Shown piece by piece: positions 44,505-54,462 of a DNA stretch of 64,000 nucleotides. A program made the translations under genes and the position numbers. The notes under the pieces are model-generated. The model had not been told where the DNA came from. It was given only the letters and a program-made list of their open reading frames with translations, and did no database searches. Numbering within the stretch: the first letter of the stretch is position 1; each line of letters begins with the position of its first letter. Source of the DNA: Pararhodobacter oceanensis (GTDB taxonomy: Bacteria; Pseudomonadota; Alphaproteobacteria; Rhodobacterales; Rhodobacteraceae); NCBI RefSeq assembly GCF_003076755.1, contig NZ_QDKM01000001.1, positions 62,001 through 126,000 on the forward strand, read 5' to 3'.

Positions 44505-44694
44505 CCCCTTTGCGCTTACTACCCGCGCGCTCTGGCGAGGGGATCCGCGCCCCCAACCCAGACTCTTCCCTCACCGCCATGCCCTTCGGCTTGGAATCCC
44601 CCCGCGCATTGGCTAGGGTCGCCGCAAGTGAGGACGACCTCCCCCAAGCACGGGACTTGCAAACGGGACGGCCCGATCCTGATCAGGAGCATTC

Positions 44695-45138
44695 ATGCGC
44701 AAAACCGCAGACCGTATCCGCCACGCGATATCCTTTGAAATCATCGGCTTATTGATCATCACCCCCGCAGGCGCGTGGATTTTCAACACGCCGATGCATG
44801 AGATCGGCGTGGTCGCCATTGTCGGCGCGAGCATCGCGACCATGTGGAATTATCTGTTTAATCTGGGCTTTGACCGGATCATGCACCGGCGCCTAGGCCA
44901 CACCCGCAAAACCGTGCGGCTGCGGGTGCTGCATGCCTGTCTGTTCGAGGCCGGATTATTGACCGTCCTCTTGCCGTTTATCGCGTGGTATCTGGGGCTT
45001 ACGCTCTGGCAGGCGCTGATTATGGACCTGTCGTTCGCGGGGTTTTATCTGGTCTATACCTTCGTGTTCAACTGGATCTATGACGTGGTCTTTCCGATCC
45101 CCGATGCCCGTCAGGCCGAGCCCGCGCAGCAGGGTTGA
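44695..45138 (+). CDS. PACE family efflux transporter
   Basis: A 147-residue protein with four membrane segments and two tandem bacterial transmembrane pairs, the PACE (AceI-like) architecture. Signature motifs occur in both pairs: RHAISFEIIGL and WNYLFNLGFDRIMHRR in the first, RVLHACLFEAGLL and YTFVFNWIYDVVFP in the second. AceI relatives export chlorhexidine and short diamines by proton exchange. The conserved glutamates (SFE and LFE) are present, suggesting an active carrier. The real substrate is unknown. Confidence 0.9.
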   Translation: MRKTADRIRHAISFEIIGLLIITPAGAWIFNTPMHEIGVVAIVGASIATMWNYLFNLGFDRIMHRRLGHTRKTVRLRVLHACLFEAGLLTVLLPFIAWYLGLTLWQALIMDLSFAGFYLVYTFVFNWIYDVVFPIPDARQAEPAQQG

Positions 45139-45170
45139 CGCGCGCCAGACAGCGGGCGCGCGCGTTGGCT

Positions 45171-47135
45171 TTAGACCGCGCGCCCAATGCGCAGCCCCTC
45201 GAGCACCGCCTCTTCGGCGGTGCGCGGGGCGATACAATCGCCGACCAGATGATGGGTAACGCCCATGTCGCGCAGCATCGCCTCGACGGCGTTATCGGGG
45301 GTGTGGCCCTGCGCCAGAACCAGCGTGTCGATCCCCTCGCAGATCACCGGCTCGCCGCTCATAAGATGTTGAAGATATACGCTATCTTCATCGGCGCCGT
45401 AAAGGCGGACATAGGGGATCACCTTGACGCCGAGGCTGTGCAAACGCCCGATACTGGCGTCGCGGACATACATCTGGATGCGCTGGCCGGGCATATAGCC
45501 GTTCACCGCCAGCGTCACCGAGCGCCCCTGCCCCGCCAGCATTTCCGCCAACCCGATGCCCACCCAATCGCAGCGCCAATCGGCGATCAGCACCGCGCCG
45601 CCGACATTCGCCTCACCGCGCAGCACCTGCCAAGCGTCGACCACATGGGCGGTATCGCGGCCCTCGAAATCGGGCCAGCGCGGGGTGGCGCCACTGGCGA
45701 CAATCACCTCATCTGGGGCGAAATCCTTGATTAATGCGGCGTCGACTTCGGTGGATTTGCGCAGTGTCACACCCGCCAATTCCATCTCGCGGGTCAGATT
45801 GGTGATGATGCCGCCGAACTCGGCGCGGGTCGGCAATAGCTGGGCCAAACGTGCCTGCCCACCGAGCTGCGCGTCGCGCTCGAACAGGGTGACCTCATGG
45901 CCACGCTCGGCGGCGATAGCGGCGGCTTTCATCCCGCCCGGCCCGCCGCCGATAACCATGATGCGTTTACCATGCGGGGCCTTGTTAACCATCCCATAGG
46001 TTAATTCACGGCCGCTGACCGGGTTTTGAATGCAGGAAATCGGGTAGCCGGCGTGGAAATGGCCGATGCAGGCCTGGTTGCAAGCGATACAGGCGCGGAT
46101 GTCGTCGATGCGGCCCTCGCGGGCTTTGTTGCCGATCTCGGGATCGCAGATCATCGCGCGGGTCATGCCGCACATATCGGCGTGACCGGCGGCGAGAATA
46201 CGCTCGGCGTCCTGCGGTTGGTTAATGCGGCCGGTCACGATCACCGGCAGCGAGATGCGCGTTTTCAGACCCTCAGAAAGCGGCACGGTATAGCCCGTGG
46301 CCTCCTGCATCGGCGGCACGATATGGACCGAGCCCGAGAGCGTGGCGGAGGAGCCGGCGACGAGGCTGACATAGGTCAGATTGCCCTCGGCGGCGATGCC
46401 CGCGATGGCGCTCTGGATCTCGCCGGGTTCCATCCCGTCGTGGCTGCGCTCATCGCCGGAAATGCGCAGACCGATGACGAAACCGGGGGAGGTTTTGGCG
46501 CGGATATCGGCGGCAATCTCGCGGATCAGACGGGTGCGGTTGTCGAGCGATCCGCCGTAAGCATCCTCGCGCTGGTTAACCTGCGGATTGAGGAATTGCG
46601 CGGGCAGATAGCCATGGGAGGCGACGATTTCGACGCCGTCGAGACCGGCCACCTGCATGCGGCGCGCGGCGTCACCAAAACCGGCGATCACCTCGCGGAT
46701 CATCTCGATTTGCATGGCGCGGGGCATCACGTGAAAGCGCTCATTCGGCGTCGCCGAGGCGGAATAGGAGACCGGCGCGGTGCCATCTTCGGAGGCGACA
46801 ATCTCGCGTCCGGGGTGGAATAGCTGCGCGATCAGCCCGCAATCATGCCGGTGAATCGCCTGCGCGAGATTGCGGTAGCCGGGGATGCAATCGTCGCCAT
46901 CAACGCGGATCGGTTCGGCGACAAACACGCCGCTGGAATGGGCCAGCGCGACCTCGGTGACGATCAGACCGGCGCCGCCTTTGGCGCGGGCCTCGTGGTA
47001 GGCAATGATCGCCTCGCCCATCTGCCCGTGTTGCGCGAGGTTGGTTTCATGGCCGGTGGAGACGATGCGGTTTTTCACCGTCAGATCGCCCAGTTGCAGC
47101 GGCGAGAAGAGCGTCGGGAAGTGGCTGGCAGTCAT
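45171..47135 (-). CDS. Iron-sulfur flavoprotein of the OYE/TMADH group
   Basis: A 654-residue protein built like trimethylamine dehydrogenase and 2,4-dienoyl-CoA reductase. It has an N-terminal FMN TIM barrel (1-340), a [4Fe-4S] site (C349, C352, C356, C368), and a C-terminal FAD/NAD-binding part with VIGGGPGGMKAAAIAAERG. The barrel contains ISGDERSHDGMEPGE. Related proteins in alphaproteobacteria demethylate betaines, dimethylglycine or N-methylproline, or reduce enones. The substrate cannot be told here. The ATG at 47135 starts the conserved part. A longer frame to 47390 overlaps a terminator and is unlikely. Confidence 0.87.
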   Translation of the reverse strand: MTASHFPTLFSPLQLGDLTVKNRIVSTGHETNLAQHGQMGEAIIAYHEARAKGGAGLIVTEVALAHSSGVFVAEPIRVDGDDCIPGYRNLAQAIHRHDCGLIAQLFHPGREIVASEDGTAPVSYSASATPNERFHVMPRAMQIEMIREVIAGFGDAARRMQVAGLDGVEIVASHGYLPAQFLNPQVNQREDAYGGSLDNRTRLIREIAADIRAKTSPGFVIGLRISGDERSHDGMEPGEIQSAIAGIAAEGNLTYVSLVAGSSATLSGSVHIVPPMQEATGYTVPLSEGLKTRISLPVIVTGRINQPQDAERILAAGHADMCGMTRAMICDPEIGNKAREGRIDDIRACIACNQACIGHFHAGYPISCIQNPVSGRELTYGMVNKAPHGKRIMVIGGGPGGMKAAAIAAERGHEVTLFERDAQLGGQARLAQLLPTRAEFGGIITNLTREMELAGVTLRKSTEVDAALIKDFAPDEVIVASGATPRWPDFEGRDTAHVVDAWQVLRGEANVGGAVLIADWRCDWVGIGLAEMLAGQGRSVTLAVNGYMPGQRIQMYVRDASIGRLHSLGVKVIPYVRLYGADEDSVYLQHLMSGEPVICEGIDTLVLAQGHTPDNAVEAMLRDMGVTHHLVGDCIAPRTAEEAVLEGLRIGRAV

Positions 47136-47260
47136 GCTCTGGCGCGTCCTTATCTTGTATTTCAATGCCTTAGCGCGCGGAGTTGAGACGCGGGCATTTG
47201 GTGTCCGGCGCAGTTTAGGCAGAGCGGCGGCGAAGCGAAAGGGGCGTTCGGGCATGAAAG

Positions 47261-47288
47261 AACCCCCCGAAGTTGCCTTCGGGGGGTT
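47261..47288 (-). terminator. Rho-independent terminator of lon
   Basis: A 12-bp perfect stem AACCCCCCGAAG/CTTCGGGGGGTT with a four-base loop and a CTTTC tail on the minus strand, 25 bp after the lon stop. It separates lon from the flavoprotein gene downstream. Confidence 0.85.
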
Positions 47289-47313
47289 TAGGGTTAATGC
47301 GGGGTCGAAAGGG

Positions 47314-49719
47314 TTAATGCGCGGTTTGCGCAGGCCCTTCGTTGCGCGCTTCAAGCCGTGCGGCCATCGCGGCCTCTTCGGCGGCCTCATCCCATTCGAT
47401 GCTCTCAGGTTCGCGCGCCAGAGCGTGTTTCAGAACCTCGCGCACATGGCTAACGGGGATGATTTCCAGCCCGTCTTTGACGTTATCGGGGATCTCGGGC
47501 AGGTCCTTGGCGTTTTCCATCGGGATCAACACTTTGGTGATGCCCCCGCGCAGAGCCGCCAAGAGTTTTTCCTTTAATCCGCCGATCGCCAGCACGTTGC
47601 CGCGCAGGGTCACTTCGCCGGTCATAGCGACCTCTTTGCGCACCGGAATCTGCGTCAGAACCGAGACAATCGAGGTCACCATGCCGACGCCGGCCGAGGG
47701 GCCATCCTTGGGCGTCGCGCCCTCGGGCACATGGACGTGGATGTCCATCGTGTCAAACCGCGGCGGTTTGACGCCGATTTCGGGGGCAATCGAGCGCACG
47801 AAAGAATTCGCCGCTTCGATGCTTTCCTTCATCACATCGCCAAGCTTGCCGGTGGTCTTCATCCGCCCCTTGCCGGGCAGTTTCAGCGCTTCGATCTGCA
47901 GCAATTCGCCGCCGACACTTGTCCAGGCCAGACCGGTGACCACGCCGATCTGGTCCTCGGTTTCCGCCAGCCCGAATTTATGGCGCTGGACGCCGAGGAA
48001 ATCGGACAGGTTGTCGTCGGTGACCTCGACCTGCTTGTCCTCGCGCTTGACGATCTTGGTGACCGCCTTACGCGCCAGTTTCGACAGTTCACGCTCGAGG
48101 TTCCGCACCCCCGCCTCGCGGGTATAATGGCGCAGAATTGCGGTCATTGCCGCTTCCGAGACGCTGAGTTCGTCTTTTTTCAGCCCGTGGTTCTTGATCA
48201 CTTTCGGCATCAGGTGACGGCGCGCGATCTCGGTTTTCTCGTCCTCGGTATAGCCCGACAGCGGGATGATCTCCATCCGGTCCAACAGCGGGCCGGGCAT
48301 GTTGTAGGAGTTCGCCGTGGTCAGGAACATCACGTCGCTGAGGTCGTATTCCACCTCGAGATAATGGTCGACAAATGTGGCGTTCTGTTCCGGATCGAGC
48401 ACTTCAAGCATGGCGCTGGCCGGATCACCGCGGAAGTCCTGCCCCATCTTGTCGATTTCATCGAGCAAGATCAGCGGGTTGGTGGTCTTGGCCTTTTTCA
48501 GCGCCTGAATGATCTTGCCGGGCATCGAGCCGATATAGGTGCGGCGGTGACCGCGGATCTCGGATTCGTCGCGCACGCCGCCCAGCGAGATGCGGATAAA
48601 CTCGCGCCCCGTGGCCCGTGCGACCGAGCGGCCAAGGCTGGTTTTACCGACACCCGGAGGGCCGACAAGGCAGAGGATCGGGCCCTTGAGTTTGGCCGAG
48701 CGCGATTGCACCGCGAGGTATTCGACGATGCGTTCCTTCACCTTTTCAAGGCTGTAGTGATCCTCATCCAGCACCTTCTGGGCGCGACCCAGATCCTTTT
48801 TGACGCGGGATTTCACGCCCCACGGCAGCGCCAGCAGCCAGTCGAGATAGTTGCGCACAACCGTGGCTTCGGCCGACATCGGCGACATTGATTTGAGCTT
48901 TTTCAGCTCGGCCTCGGCCTTTTCGCGGGCCTCTTTCGAGAGTTTGGTCTCGTTGATCTTATTCTCGAGTTCGGCCAGTTCGTTCTGCCCGTCCTCACCG
49001 TCGCCCAACTCCTTCTGAATGGCTTTCATCTGCTCATTCAGGTAATATTCGCGCTGGGTGCGCTCCATCTGGGTTTTGACGCGGGATTTGATCTTGCGCT
49101 CGACCTGCAGGACGGAAATCTCGCCCTCCATCAAGCCATAAACTTTTTCCAGCCGCTCGCCGATGTCGAGGGTTTCCAACAACTCCTGCTTGCGCGGCAC
49201 ATCAACGCCGAGGTGACCGGCGGCGAGGTCGGCCAGACGGCCCGGCTCATCGGCGTCCGAGACCGCGGCGAGCGCCTCTTCGGGGACATTGCGTTTGATC
49301 TTGGCGTAGCGCTCGAAATCATCCAGAACCGCACGGCTGAGCGCCTCGACGGTGGCTTCATCGCCATCGAGTTCCTCGAGTTCTTCGGCAATCGCCTCGA
49401 AATGATCTTCATTCTCGACGTATTCGGTGATCCGCACGCGGGTCTTGCCCTCGACCAGCACTTTCACCGTGCCATCGGGAAGTTTGAGCAATTGCAGCAC
49501 GTTGGCCAGAACGCCGGTGCGGTAGATCCCCTCTTCATCGGGGTCATCCGCGGCGTGATCGGTCTGCGCGGCCAGCAGGATTTGCTGGTCGTCGCCCATC
49601 ACGGTTTCCAGCGCGCGCACCGATTTATCGCGCCCGACAAACAGCGGCACGATCATATGCGGGAACACAACCATATCGCGCAGCGGCAACACAGCAAAAC
49701 TGTTTGATTGACCTGACAT
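47314..49719 (-). CDS. lon: ATP-dependent protease Lon
   Basis: An 801-residue LonA protease. The N-terminal substrate domain ([19 protein letters not shown]) is followed by a coiled region and the AAA+ domain with Walker [10 protein letters not shown] (about residue 355). The C-terminal protease domain has catalytic S675 ([10 protein letters not shown]) and K718 (GGLKEKL), the normal Ser-Lys spacing of 43. It degrades misfolded and regulatory proteins in the cytoplasm. A heat-shock-like promoter sits at 49789-49817. Confidence 0.97.
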   Translation of the reverse strand: MSGQSNSFAVLPLRDMVVFPHMIVPLFVGRDKSVRALETVMGDDQQILLAAQTDHAADDPDEEGIYRTGVLANVLQLLKLPDGTVKVLVEGKTRVRITEYVENEDHFEAIAEELEELDGDEATVEALSRAVLDDFERYAKIKRNVPEEALAAVSDADEPGRLADLAAGHLGVDVPRKQELLETLDIGERLEKVYGLMEGEISVLQVERKIKSRVKTQMERTQREYYLNEQMKAIQKELGDGEDGQNELAELENKINETKLSKEAREKAEAELKKLKSMSPMSAEATVVRNYLDWLLALPWGVKSRVKKDLGRAQKVLDEDHYSLEKVKERIVEYLAVQSRSAKLKGPILCLVGPPGVGKTSLGRSVARATGREFIRISLGGVRDESEIRGHRRTYIGSMPGKIIQALKKAKTTNPLILLDEIDKMGQDFRGDPASAMLEVLDPEQNATFVDHYLEVEYDLSDVMFLTTANSYNMPGPLLDRMEIIPLSGYTEDEKTEIARRHLMPKVIKNHGLKKDELSVSEAAMTAILRHYTREAGVRNLERELSKLARKAVTKIVKREDKQVEVTDDNLSDFLGVQRHKFGLAETEDQIGVVTGLAWTSVGGELLQIEALKLPGKGRMKTTGKLGDVMKESIEAANSFVRSIAPEIGVKPPRFDTMDIHVHVPEGATPKDGPSAGVGMVTSIVSVLTQIPVRKEVAMTGEVTLRGNVLAIGGLKEKLLAALRGGITKVLIPMENAKDLPEIPDNVKDGLEIIPVSHVREVLKHALAREPESIEWDEAAEEAAMAARLEARNEGPAQTAH

Positions 49720-49788
49720 ACTATCCTCAACTCATTTGTTTCGGAGGCGAGCGCTGCATCTAGCGTGCCGCCCCCTGTTCACTGGTAT

Positions 49789-49817
49789 ATTTGGGGCGCT
49801 TCGCGCGGAATTTCAAC
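49789..49817 (-). promoter_or_regulatory. Candidate RpoH heat-shock promoter of lon
   Basis: On the minus strand GTTGAAA (49817-49811), a 14-base spacer and CCCCAAAT (49796-49789) match the sigma-32 pattern CTTGAAA-N11-16-CCCCATNT with two mismatches. It lies 70 bp before the lon ATG. Lon is a standard member of heat-shock regulons, so the match is expected biologically. Confidence 0.6.
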
Positions 49818-49901
49818 TGCCCATCCGCATAGCAATGCAGGTCTACTGTGGCAGGAGTTTGCAGGGAATGCGTCGGATTTGGGAATTGGTTAAGGAAACA
49901 C

Positions 49902-51029
49902 TCAAGTTTTACAGGGATAGCCCACCCGCCGCCATTGGTGCAAAAGATCGCGGCCGACCTGCTGGCTGTGGCTTAGCGCCCAGCGGTGCGGCGGGATTTC
50001 ATCGACCCCGAGGCCCGCAAGCCCCGCGGTGCCATCGGCGCCGAACATATGACCGGCGGAAAACACCGCCAATTCATCGACCAGATCGCCGCGCACCAGA
50101 CTGGCGGCCAGCCCGCCGCCGCCCTCACAAAGCACCCGTGTGAGCCCGCGCGCGCCCAGCTGTTGCAGCGCATCCGCCAGATCCAGCCGCCCCATCGGAT
50201 CCTGCGCGCATTCGATCACCTCCGCCCCTTCAGCGCGCCACATATCCTGCGCGACCTCGCTGGCCTGTGCGGTATGCAGCAACCAGAGTGGCGCCTGATC
50301 GAGACTGCGGCCCAAGCGGCTCTCGGGGGGGAGGCTGAGGCGGCTGTCGGCAACAATACGCACTGGCTGGCGGCTGATCCCGAGGTCGCGAATACGCAGA
50401 TCGGGGTCATCGGCGCGCGCCGTGCCCGCGCCGACCAGCACCGCGTCGTGATTGGCGCGCATCAGATGCACATGGCGGCGTGCCTCTGGGCCGGTGATCC
50501 AGCGGCTGTGACCGGCGGCGGTGGCAATCCGCGCGTCCAGCGTCAGCGCCAGTTTCAGCGTCAGCATCGGGCGTCCGCGCTGGATGCGCGACAAAAAACC
50601 GCCGTTTGCCAGCCGCGCGGCCTCTTCCTCGACGCCTTCGGTCACGTCTATCCCCGCCGCGCGCAGTAGCGCATGGCCGCGCCCCGCCACCCGCGCATCG
50701 GGATCGGTCAGCGCCGAGACCACCCGTGTGACGCCTGCCGCCACCAGTGCCTCGGCGCAGGGCGGGGTTTTGCCGTGATGGGAACAGGGTTCGAGGCTGA
50801 CATAGGCGGTGGCGCCGCGCGCCGCCTCACCCGCCTGCGCCAGCGCATGCACCTCGGCATGGGGCCGCCCGCCCGCCTGCGTCCAGCCGCGCCCGACAAT
50901 GCGCGCGCCCTGCACGATCACACAGCCAACCGCCGGATTGGGCCAGACCGCGCCCAAACCGCGCGCCCCCAAACCCACCGCCAACCGCATGAACCGCCGG
51001 TCCGCCTCACTCACCGCCCTGCCCGTCAT
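49902..51029 (-). CDS. ribD: Bifunctional riboflavin deaminase-reductase
   Basis: A 375-residue enzyme for two early riboflavin steps. The N-terminal deaminase has the zinc motif HAEVHAL (H57, E59) and C82/C91 in PCSHHGKTPPC. The C-terminal reductase has KLALTLDARIA and the G-rich EGGGGLAASLVRG. The start at 51029 matches the family. It lies downstream of nrdR on the same strand, a common pairing, but a hairpin and an AAATATCC module lie between them. No other rib gene is in the window. Confidence 0.94.
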   Translation of the reverse strand: MTGRAVSEADRRFMRLAVGLGARGLGAVWPNPAVGCVIVQGARIVGRGWTQAGGRPHAEVHALAQAGEAARGATAYVSLEPCSHHGKTPPCAEALVAAGVTRVVSALTDPDARVAGRGHALLRAAGIDVTEGVEEEAARLANGGFLSRIQRGRPMLTLKLALTLDARIATAAGHSRWITGPEARRHVHLMRANHDAVLVGAGTARADDPDLRIRDLGISRQPVRIVADSRLSLPPESRLGRSLDQAPLWLLHTAQASEVAQDMWRAEGAEVIECAQDPMGRLDLADALQQLGARGLTRVLCEGGGGLAASLVRGDLVDELAVFSAGHMFGADGTAGLAGLGVDEIPPHRWALSHSQQVGRDLLHQWRRVGYPCKT

Positions 51030-51120
51030 GGCCTGCTCATCATTGTGCTCTAAATATCCTCGGGGTGTTCCTATGCATTGCGCCATTGCGCTTCGCACAC
51101 TGGCGACGGCTTCAAGCCAA

Positions 51121-51139
51121 GAGGGGCAGAAAGCCCCTC
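51121..51139. other. Hairpin between nrdR and ribD
   Basis: A perfect 7-bp stem GAGGGGC/GCCCCTC with a five-base loop AGAAA, in the 133-bp gap between nrdR and ribD. An AAATATCC module (CTAAATATCCTCGGGG, 51049-51064) lies just beyond. Neither has a T-run, so Rho-independent termination is uncertain. Confidence 0.5.
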
Positions 51140-51162
51140 CCTTTCGCCCTTAGTTTACGCGC

Positions 51163-51630
51163 TCAATCCTCACCCAGATTGGGCGGCCGCAGTTCCGAGA
51201 CGAATTTGTCGAAATCATCCGCCGCCTGAAAATTCTTATAGACAGAGGCAAAGCGCACATAAGCGACGGTGTCGATCCGCGCGAGGGTTTCCATGACGAT
51301 CTCGCCGATCACCGGACTGGGGATATCGGTCTCGCCCATGCTCTCCAGCCGTCGCACGATGCCCGAGATCATCTGCTCGATGCGCTCCGGCTCGATCGGG
51401 CGTTTCTGCATGGAAATGCGGATTGAGCGTTCCAGTTTATCGCGGTCAAAGGGCTCGCGCTTGCCGGAGGTTTTCACCACCACCAGATCGCGCAACTGCA
51501 CCCGTTCATAGGTGGTAAAGCGCCCACCGCAGGCCGGACAGAACCGCCGCCGCCGGATCGACACATGGTCTTCCGCCGGGCGCGAATCTTTGACTTGAGT
51601 ATCGACATTGCCGCAAAACGGACAGCGCAT
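51163..51630 (-). CDS. nrdR: Ribonucleotide reductase repressor NrdR
   Basis: A 155-residue regulator with an N-terminal zinc ribbon (C3, C6, C31, C34 in CPFC and CPAC) and an ATP-cone domain ([20 protein letters not shown]). It senses ATP/dATP and represses ribonucleotide reductase genes, none of which are in the window. A DnaA box lies 28 bp upstream of its start. Confidence 0.96.
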   Translation of the reverse strand: MRCPFCGNVDTQVKDSRPAEDHVSIRRRRFCPACGGRFTTYERVQLRDLVVVKTSGKREPFDRDKLERSIRISMQKRPIEPERIEQMISGIVRRLESMGETDIPSPVIGEIVMETLARIDTVAYVRFASVYKNFQAADDFDKFVSELRPPNLGED

Positions 51631-51657
51631 GGCCTCTCCCTCGGGGTAGCAGATAAG

Positions 51658-51666
51658 TTATCCACA
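51658..51666 (+). promoter_or_regulatory. Perfect DnaA box upstream of nrdR
   Basis: TTATCCACA matches the strict DnaA consensus, 28 bp before the nrdR start codon. I saw no further perfect copy in the window, so it is not an origin cluster. It could tie nrdR expression to DnaA activity. Confidence 0.55.
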
Positions 51667-51703
51667 GCAGTTATAGGCAGATCGCCATACCTTGGGTAGA
51701 GCA

Positions 51704-51735
51704 AAAAGCCCGCCCCCATATAATGGGGAGGGGCT
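51704..51735 (-). terminator. Terminator downstream of the L,D-transpeptidase gene
   Basis: The stem GCCC..CCCCAT/ATGGGG..GGGC has two internal mismatches, a short loop and a TTTTT run on the minus strand. It follows the L,D-transpeptidase stop by about 120 bp and precedes nrdR. Confidence 0.65.
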
Positions 51736-51804
51736 GTTGCATGGCAGACTCAGCTTGGCGGGTGGGCGGCGGTCGCGCATTTAGTCAATAACCGAGCCCT
51801 TTAT

Positions 51805-51868
51805 TTGCGCAGTCATCTAATCGATGACCGATTTCTTGCATGATTGCGCAGTCATCTAATCGATGACC
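51805..51868. repeat. 25-bp direct repeat at the 3' end of the L,D-transpeptidase gene
   Basis: The same 25 bases, with the core CAGTCATCTAATCGATGACC, occur at 51805-51829 and 51844-51868. Copy 2 includes the last codons and the stop of the L,D-transpeptidase gene. A weaker third form (AGTCAATAACCGA) lies at 51783-51795. The 39-bp period points to a small tandem duplication. Confidence 0.75.
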
Positions 51869-52293
51869 ACGACCCGCATATTCTCCATCCCCGATTCCTG
51901 CACCATCGCGAACAACAGCGAGGCATTGTCGGGATGCAACCGCACGCAGCCGGCGCTGGCCGGACGGCCCAGACGGCTGATCGCATCGGTGGCGTGGATC
52001 GCATAATCGCCATCATAAAAGATCGCGAAGGGCATCGGCGCATCGTTATAGAGGCTCGACCGGTGCCAGCGTGACAGCCATTGCGGCGCCCATTCGCCGC
52101 GCGGGGTGATCTTACCGGCGCGGGCGGTGGAAACCGGCCATTCGTAGCGCAATTGCCCGTCAATATAGACATGCATGGTCTGCGCATCGACGCTGACCCG
52201 CGCGACAATCGTGCTGGCGCTGGCGGTGATCGGTGAAAAAGCAAAAAATGACAAAAGAACGCCCGCAAATGCGGCGCGCAAAAAGTGAGACAT
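51856..52293 (-). CDS. L,D-transpeptidase (YkuD domain)
   Basis: A short, 145-residue exported enzyme. The signal peptide is at residues 1-26 (AFAGVLLSFFAFSPITASA). The YkuD catalytic motif is H100...SAGCVR with nucleophile C116 and R118. It is predicted to form 3-3 cross-links in peptidoglycan or attach proteins to it in the periplasm. It is barely longer than a minimal YkuD domain. The start at 52293 is preceded by a G-rich ribosome site. The extreme 3' end is duplicated downstream. Confidence 0.88.
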   Translation of the reverse strand: MSHFLRAAFAGVLLSFFAFSPITASASTIVARVSVDAQTMHVYIDGQLRYEWPVSTARAGKITPRGEWAPQWLSRWHRSSLYNDAPMPFAIFYDGDYAIHATDAISRLGRPASAGCVRLHPDNASLLFAMVQESGMENMRVVVID

Positions 52294-52399
52294 TCCAACC
52301 CCCCGGCGGATGATAAAGAGCAACAGGCATGGCAGTGCCTGCGCCCAGTAGCGGGGCTCACCTCACCGGAGTCAATGGATTAGGCGCAATTCCGCCTAT

Positions 52400-53101
52400 T
52401 CAATCCCTAGGCGTTGCAATTCTGCCCGCATCAAGATGTAGCATCCGGTCCATCCGCGCCGCCAAGGCCAGATTATGTGTGGCGATCAGCGCCGAAAGCC
52501 CGGTCTCGCGCACCAGATCCATCAACACGGCAAAGACCTGATCCGAGGTCGCGGGGTCGAGATTGCCAGTCGGCTCGTCAGCCAGCAAGATATGCGGCGC
52601 ATTGGCCATGGCGCGGCAGAAGGCCACCCGCTGCTGCTCACCACCCGAGAGTTCCGCAGGCCGGTGTTTGCCGCGGTTGGCCAGCCCGACGCGGGCGAGC
52701 AGATCCTCGGCGCGTTCCTGTGCGGCGCGTTTACCCACCCCGTTGGCGAGTTGCGGCAGCATGACATTCTCGGTGGCGGTGAACTCGGGCAGAAGGTGAT
52801 GGAATTGATAGACAAATCCGACCTGTGCGCGGCGCACGGCGGTGCGGGCATCATCGCCGAGACGGGTCATCTCGGCGCCGTTGATCACCACATGACCGGC
52901 GTCGGCGGTGTCCAGAAGCCCGGCGATATGCAGGAGCGTCGATTTTCCCGCGCCCGAGGGGGCGACCAGCGCCACCACCTCGCCCGGCGCGAGGCTCAGC
53001 GAGACATGGCGCAGCACCTCGATCGGGCCTGCGGCACTGCCGGGGTAGCTTTTGGTGATCCCGTCCAGCGTCAAAACCGCATCATTCACAGCGTCACTCA
53101 T
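52400..53101 (-). CDS. lolD: Lipoprotein-releasing ATPase LolD
   Basis: A 233-residue ATPase of the MacB/LolD type. Walker A is APSGAGKST, the signature is [12 protein letters not shown], and Walker B is [11 protein letters not shown]. It powers transfer of outer-membrane lipoproteins from the inner membrane to LolA. The start overlaps the stop of the permease gene by 8 bp, so the subunits are made together. Confidence 0.93.
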   Translation of the reverse strand: MSDAVNDAVLTLDGITKSYPGSAAGPIEVLRHVSLSLAPGEVVALVAPSGAGKSTLLHIAGLLDTADAGHVVINGAEMTRLGDDARTAVRRAQVGFVYQFHHLLPEFTATENVMLPQLANGVGKRAAQERAEDLLARVGLANRGKHRPAELSGGEQQRVAFCRAMANAPHILLADEPTGNLDPATSDQVFAVLMDLVRETGLSALIATHNLALAARMDRMLHLDAGRIATPRD

Positions 53102-54380
53102 AGCGCAGGGCCTCCACCGGATTCATCCGCGCCGCGCGGCGTGCGGGAAACAGGGTGACGATGAACGACAGGCCCAGCGAGAGCGCCACGGATTTGAGCA
53201 CATCCATCAGCCGCAATTCGGCAGGAAGCGCGTAGATCCCGCGGATCGACGGATCCCAGACCCCGCCCCCGGCGACATAATTCACAAAGGCGAAAATCGG
53301 GTCGATATAAAGCGCAAACAGGCAACCCGCGATCACCCCGATGCCGGTGCCGACCACGCCGACCAGCGAGCCACAGAGGAAAAACACCCGCAGGATCGAG
53401 CCCTCGGACAGCCCCATGGTGCGCAGGATACCGATATCGCGGCCCTTGTTTTTCACCAGCATAATCAGGCCCGAGATAATATTCATCGCCGCGATCAGCA
53501 CGAGGATCGAGAGGATGATAAACATCACATTATCCTCGATATCGAGCGCCCGCAGGAAGGAGCCGGCACTGTCGCGCCAAGTCCAGAGCATCGCCCGCTC
53601 GCCGCCCGCATGCAGCAGATCATAGGCCAGTTGATCGACCTGCTCGGGCGCGGCGAGCATCACCTCGATCTCATCGGCGACCCCGTCGCGGTTAAAGAAT
53701 GTCTGCGCCTCGGCAAAGGGCAAATACACCCGCGTGCGGTCGATATCATAGCGCCCGGCCGAGAAAATATAGACCACCTCATAGGCGTTGACCCGCGGCG
53801 AAGTGCCAAAAGCGGTGCGCGCCCCGTCCGGCGAGATGATGCGGATGCGGTCGCCGACCCGCGCGTTCAACTCGCGCGCCACGCCCTCGCCAATCGCGAT
53901 CCCCTCTTCAAACCGCGCAATCTCGCCGCGCGCCCGTTCCGAGGCGGCGATGCGGGGGATTTGCAGCAGGTCTTCATGGGCAATGCCGAAGACTTCGACA
54001 CCGGCGTTGCGCCCATCATAGCTGCCCATCACCTGGCCTTTGATCAGGGGCGCGGCGCTGGTCACGCCGGGGACCGCGGCCAGACGGGCGGCGAGCGCGT
54101 CGTAATCCTCGATCATCCGGCTGACCGCGCCACTGGGCGTGGTCGAGGAGGCGTAATAGACCGTCGCATGGGCATTGGCGCCAAGCACGGTATCAACAAA
54201 TTCCGCCCGAAACCCCGAGCGCACCGACAGCGTTGCGATCAGCGCAAACACCGCCAGCGCGATGCCGATCAAGGAGATCCAGGTCATCACCGAGACCCCG
54301 CCTTCGGCGCGGCGCGCGCGCAGATAGCGCCAGGCGATCATCCATTCAAATGCGGCAAAAGGCGCCGTGGTCCGTGTCAT
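53094..54380 (-). CDS. Lipoprotein-releasing permease, single LolC/E type (LolF-like)
   Basis: A 428-residue inner-membrane permease with four membrane segments (one near the N-terminus, three in the C-terminal third) and a large periplasmic domain. Motifs are [18 protein letters not shown] and [14 protein letters not shown] at the N-terminus, and [19 protein letters not shown] at the C-terminus. E. coli has two such proteins, LolC and LolE. Here only one is next to lolD, suggesting a LolDF homodimer. AGGTGGGA precedes the ATG at 54380. Confidence 0.92.
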   Translation of the reverse strand: MTRTTAPFAAFEWMIAWRYLRARRAEGGVSVMTWISLIGIALAVFALIATLSVRSGFRAEFVDTVLGANAHATVYYASSTTPSGAVSRMIEDYDALAARLAAVPGVTSAAPLIKGQVMGSYDGRNAGVEVFGIAHEDLLQIPRIAASERARGEIARFEEGIAIGEGVARELNARVGDRIRIISPDGARTAFGTSPRVNAYEVVYIFSAGRYDIDRTRVYLPFAEAQTFFNRDGVADEIEVMLAAPEQVDQLAYDLLHAGGERAMLWTWRDSAGSFLRALDIEDNVMFIILSILVLIAAMNIISGLIMLVKNKGRDIGILRTMGLSEGSILRVFFLCGSLVGVVGTGIGVIAGCLFALYIDPIFAFVNYVAGGGVWDPSIRGIYALPAELRLMDVLKSVALSLGLSFIVTLFPARRAARMNPVEALRYE

Positions 54381-54462
54381 ATGTCCCACCTCATAAGGCG
54401 GGCGCAAGGTCGAATGAAAGCCGCAAAGGGTCAAGGCCCAATCGTCGCGCGATCACGCCCCT

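Noticed and set aside
51658-51666. Replication origin
   Set aside because: Only one DnaA box, no AT-rich unwinding region and no dnaA, dnaN or hemE neighbours.
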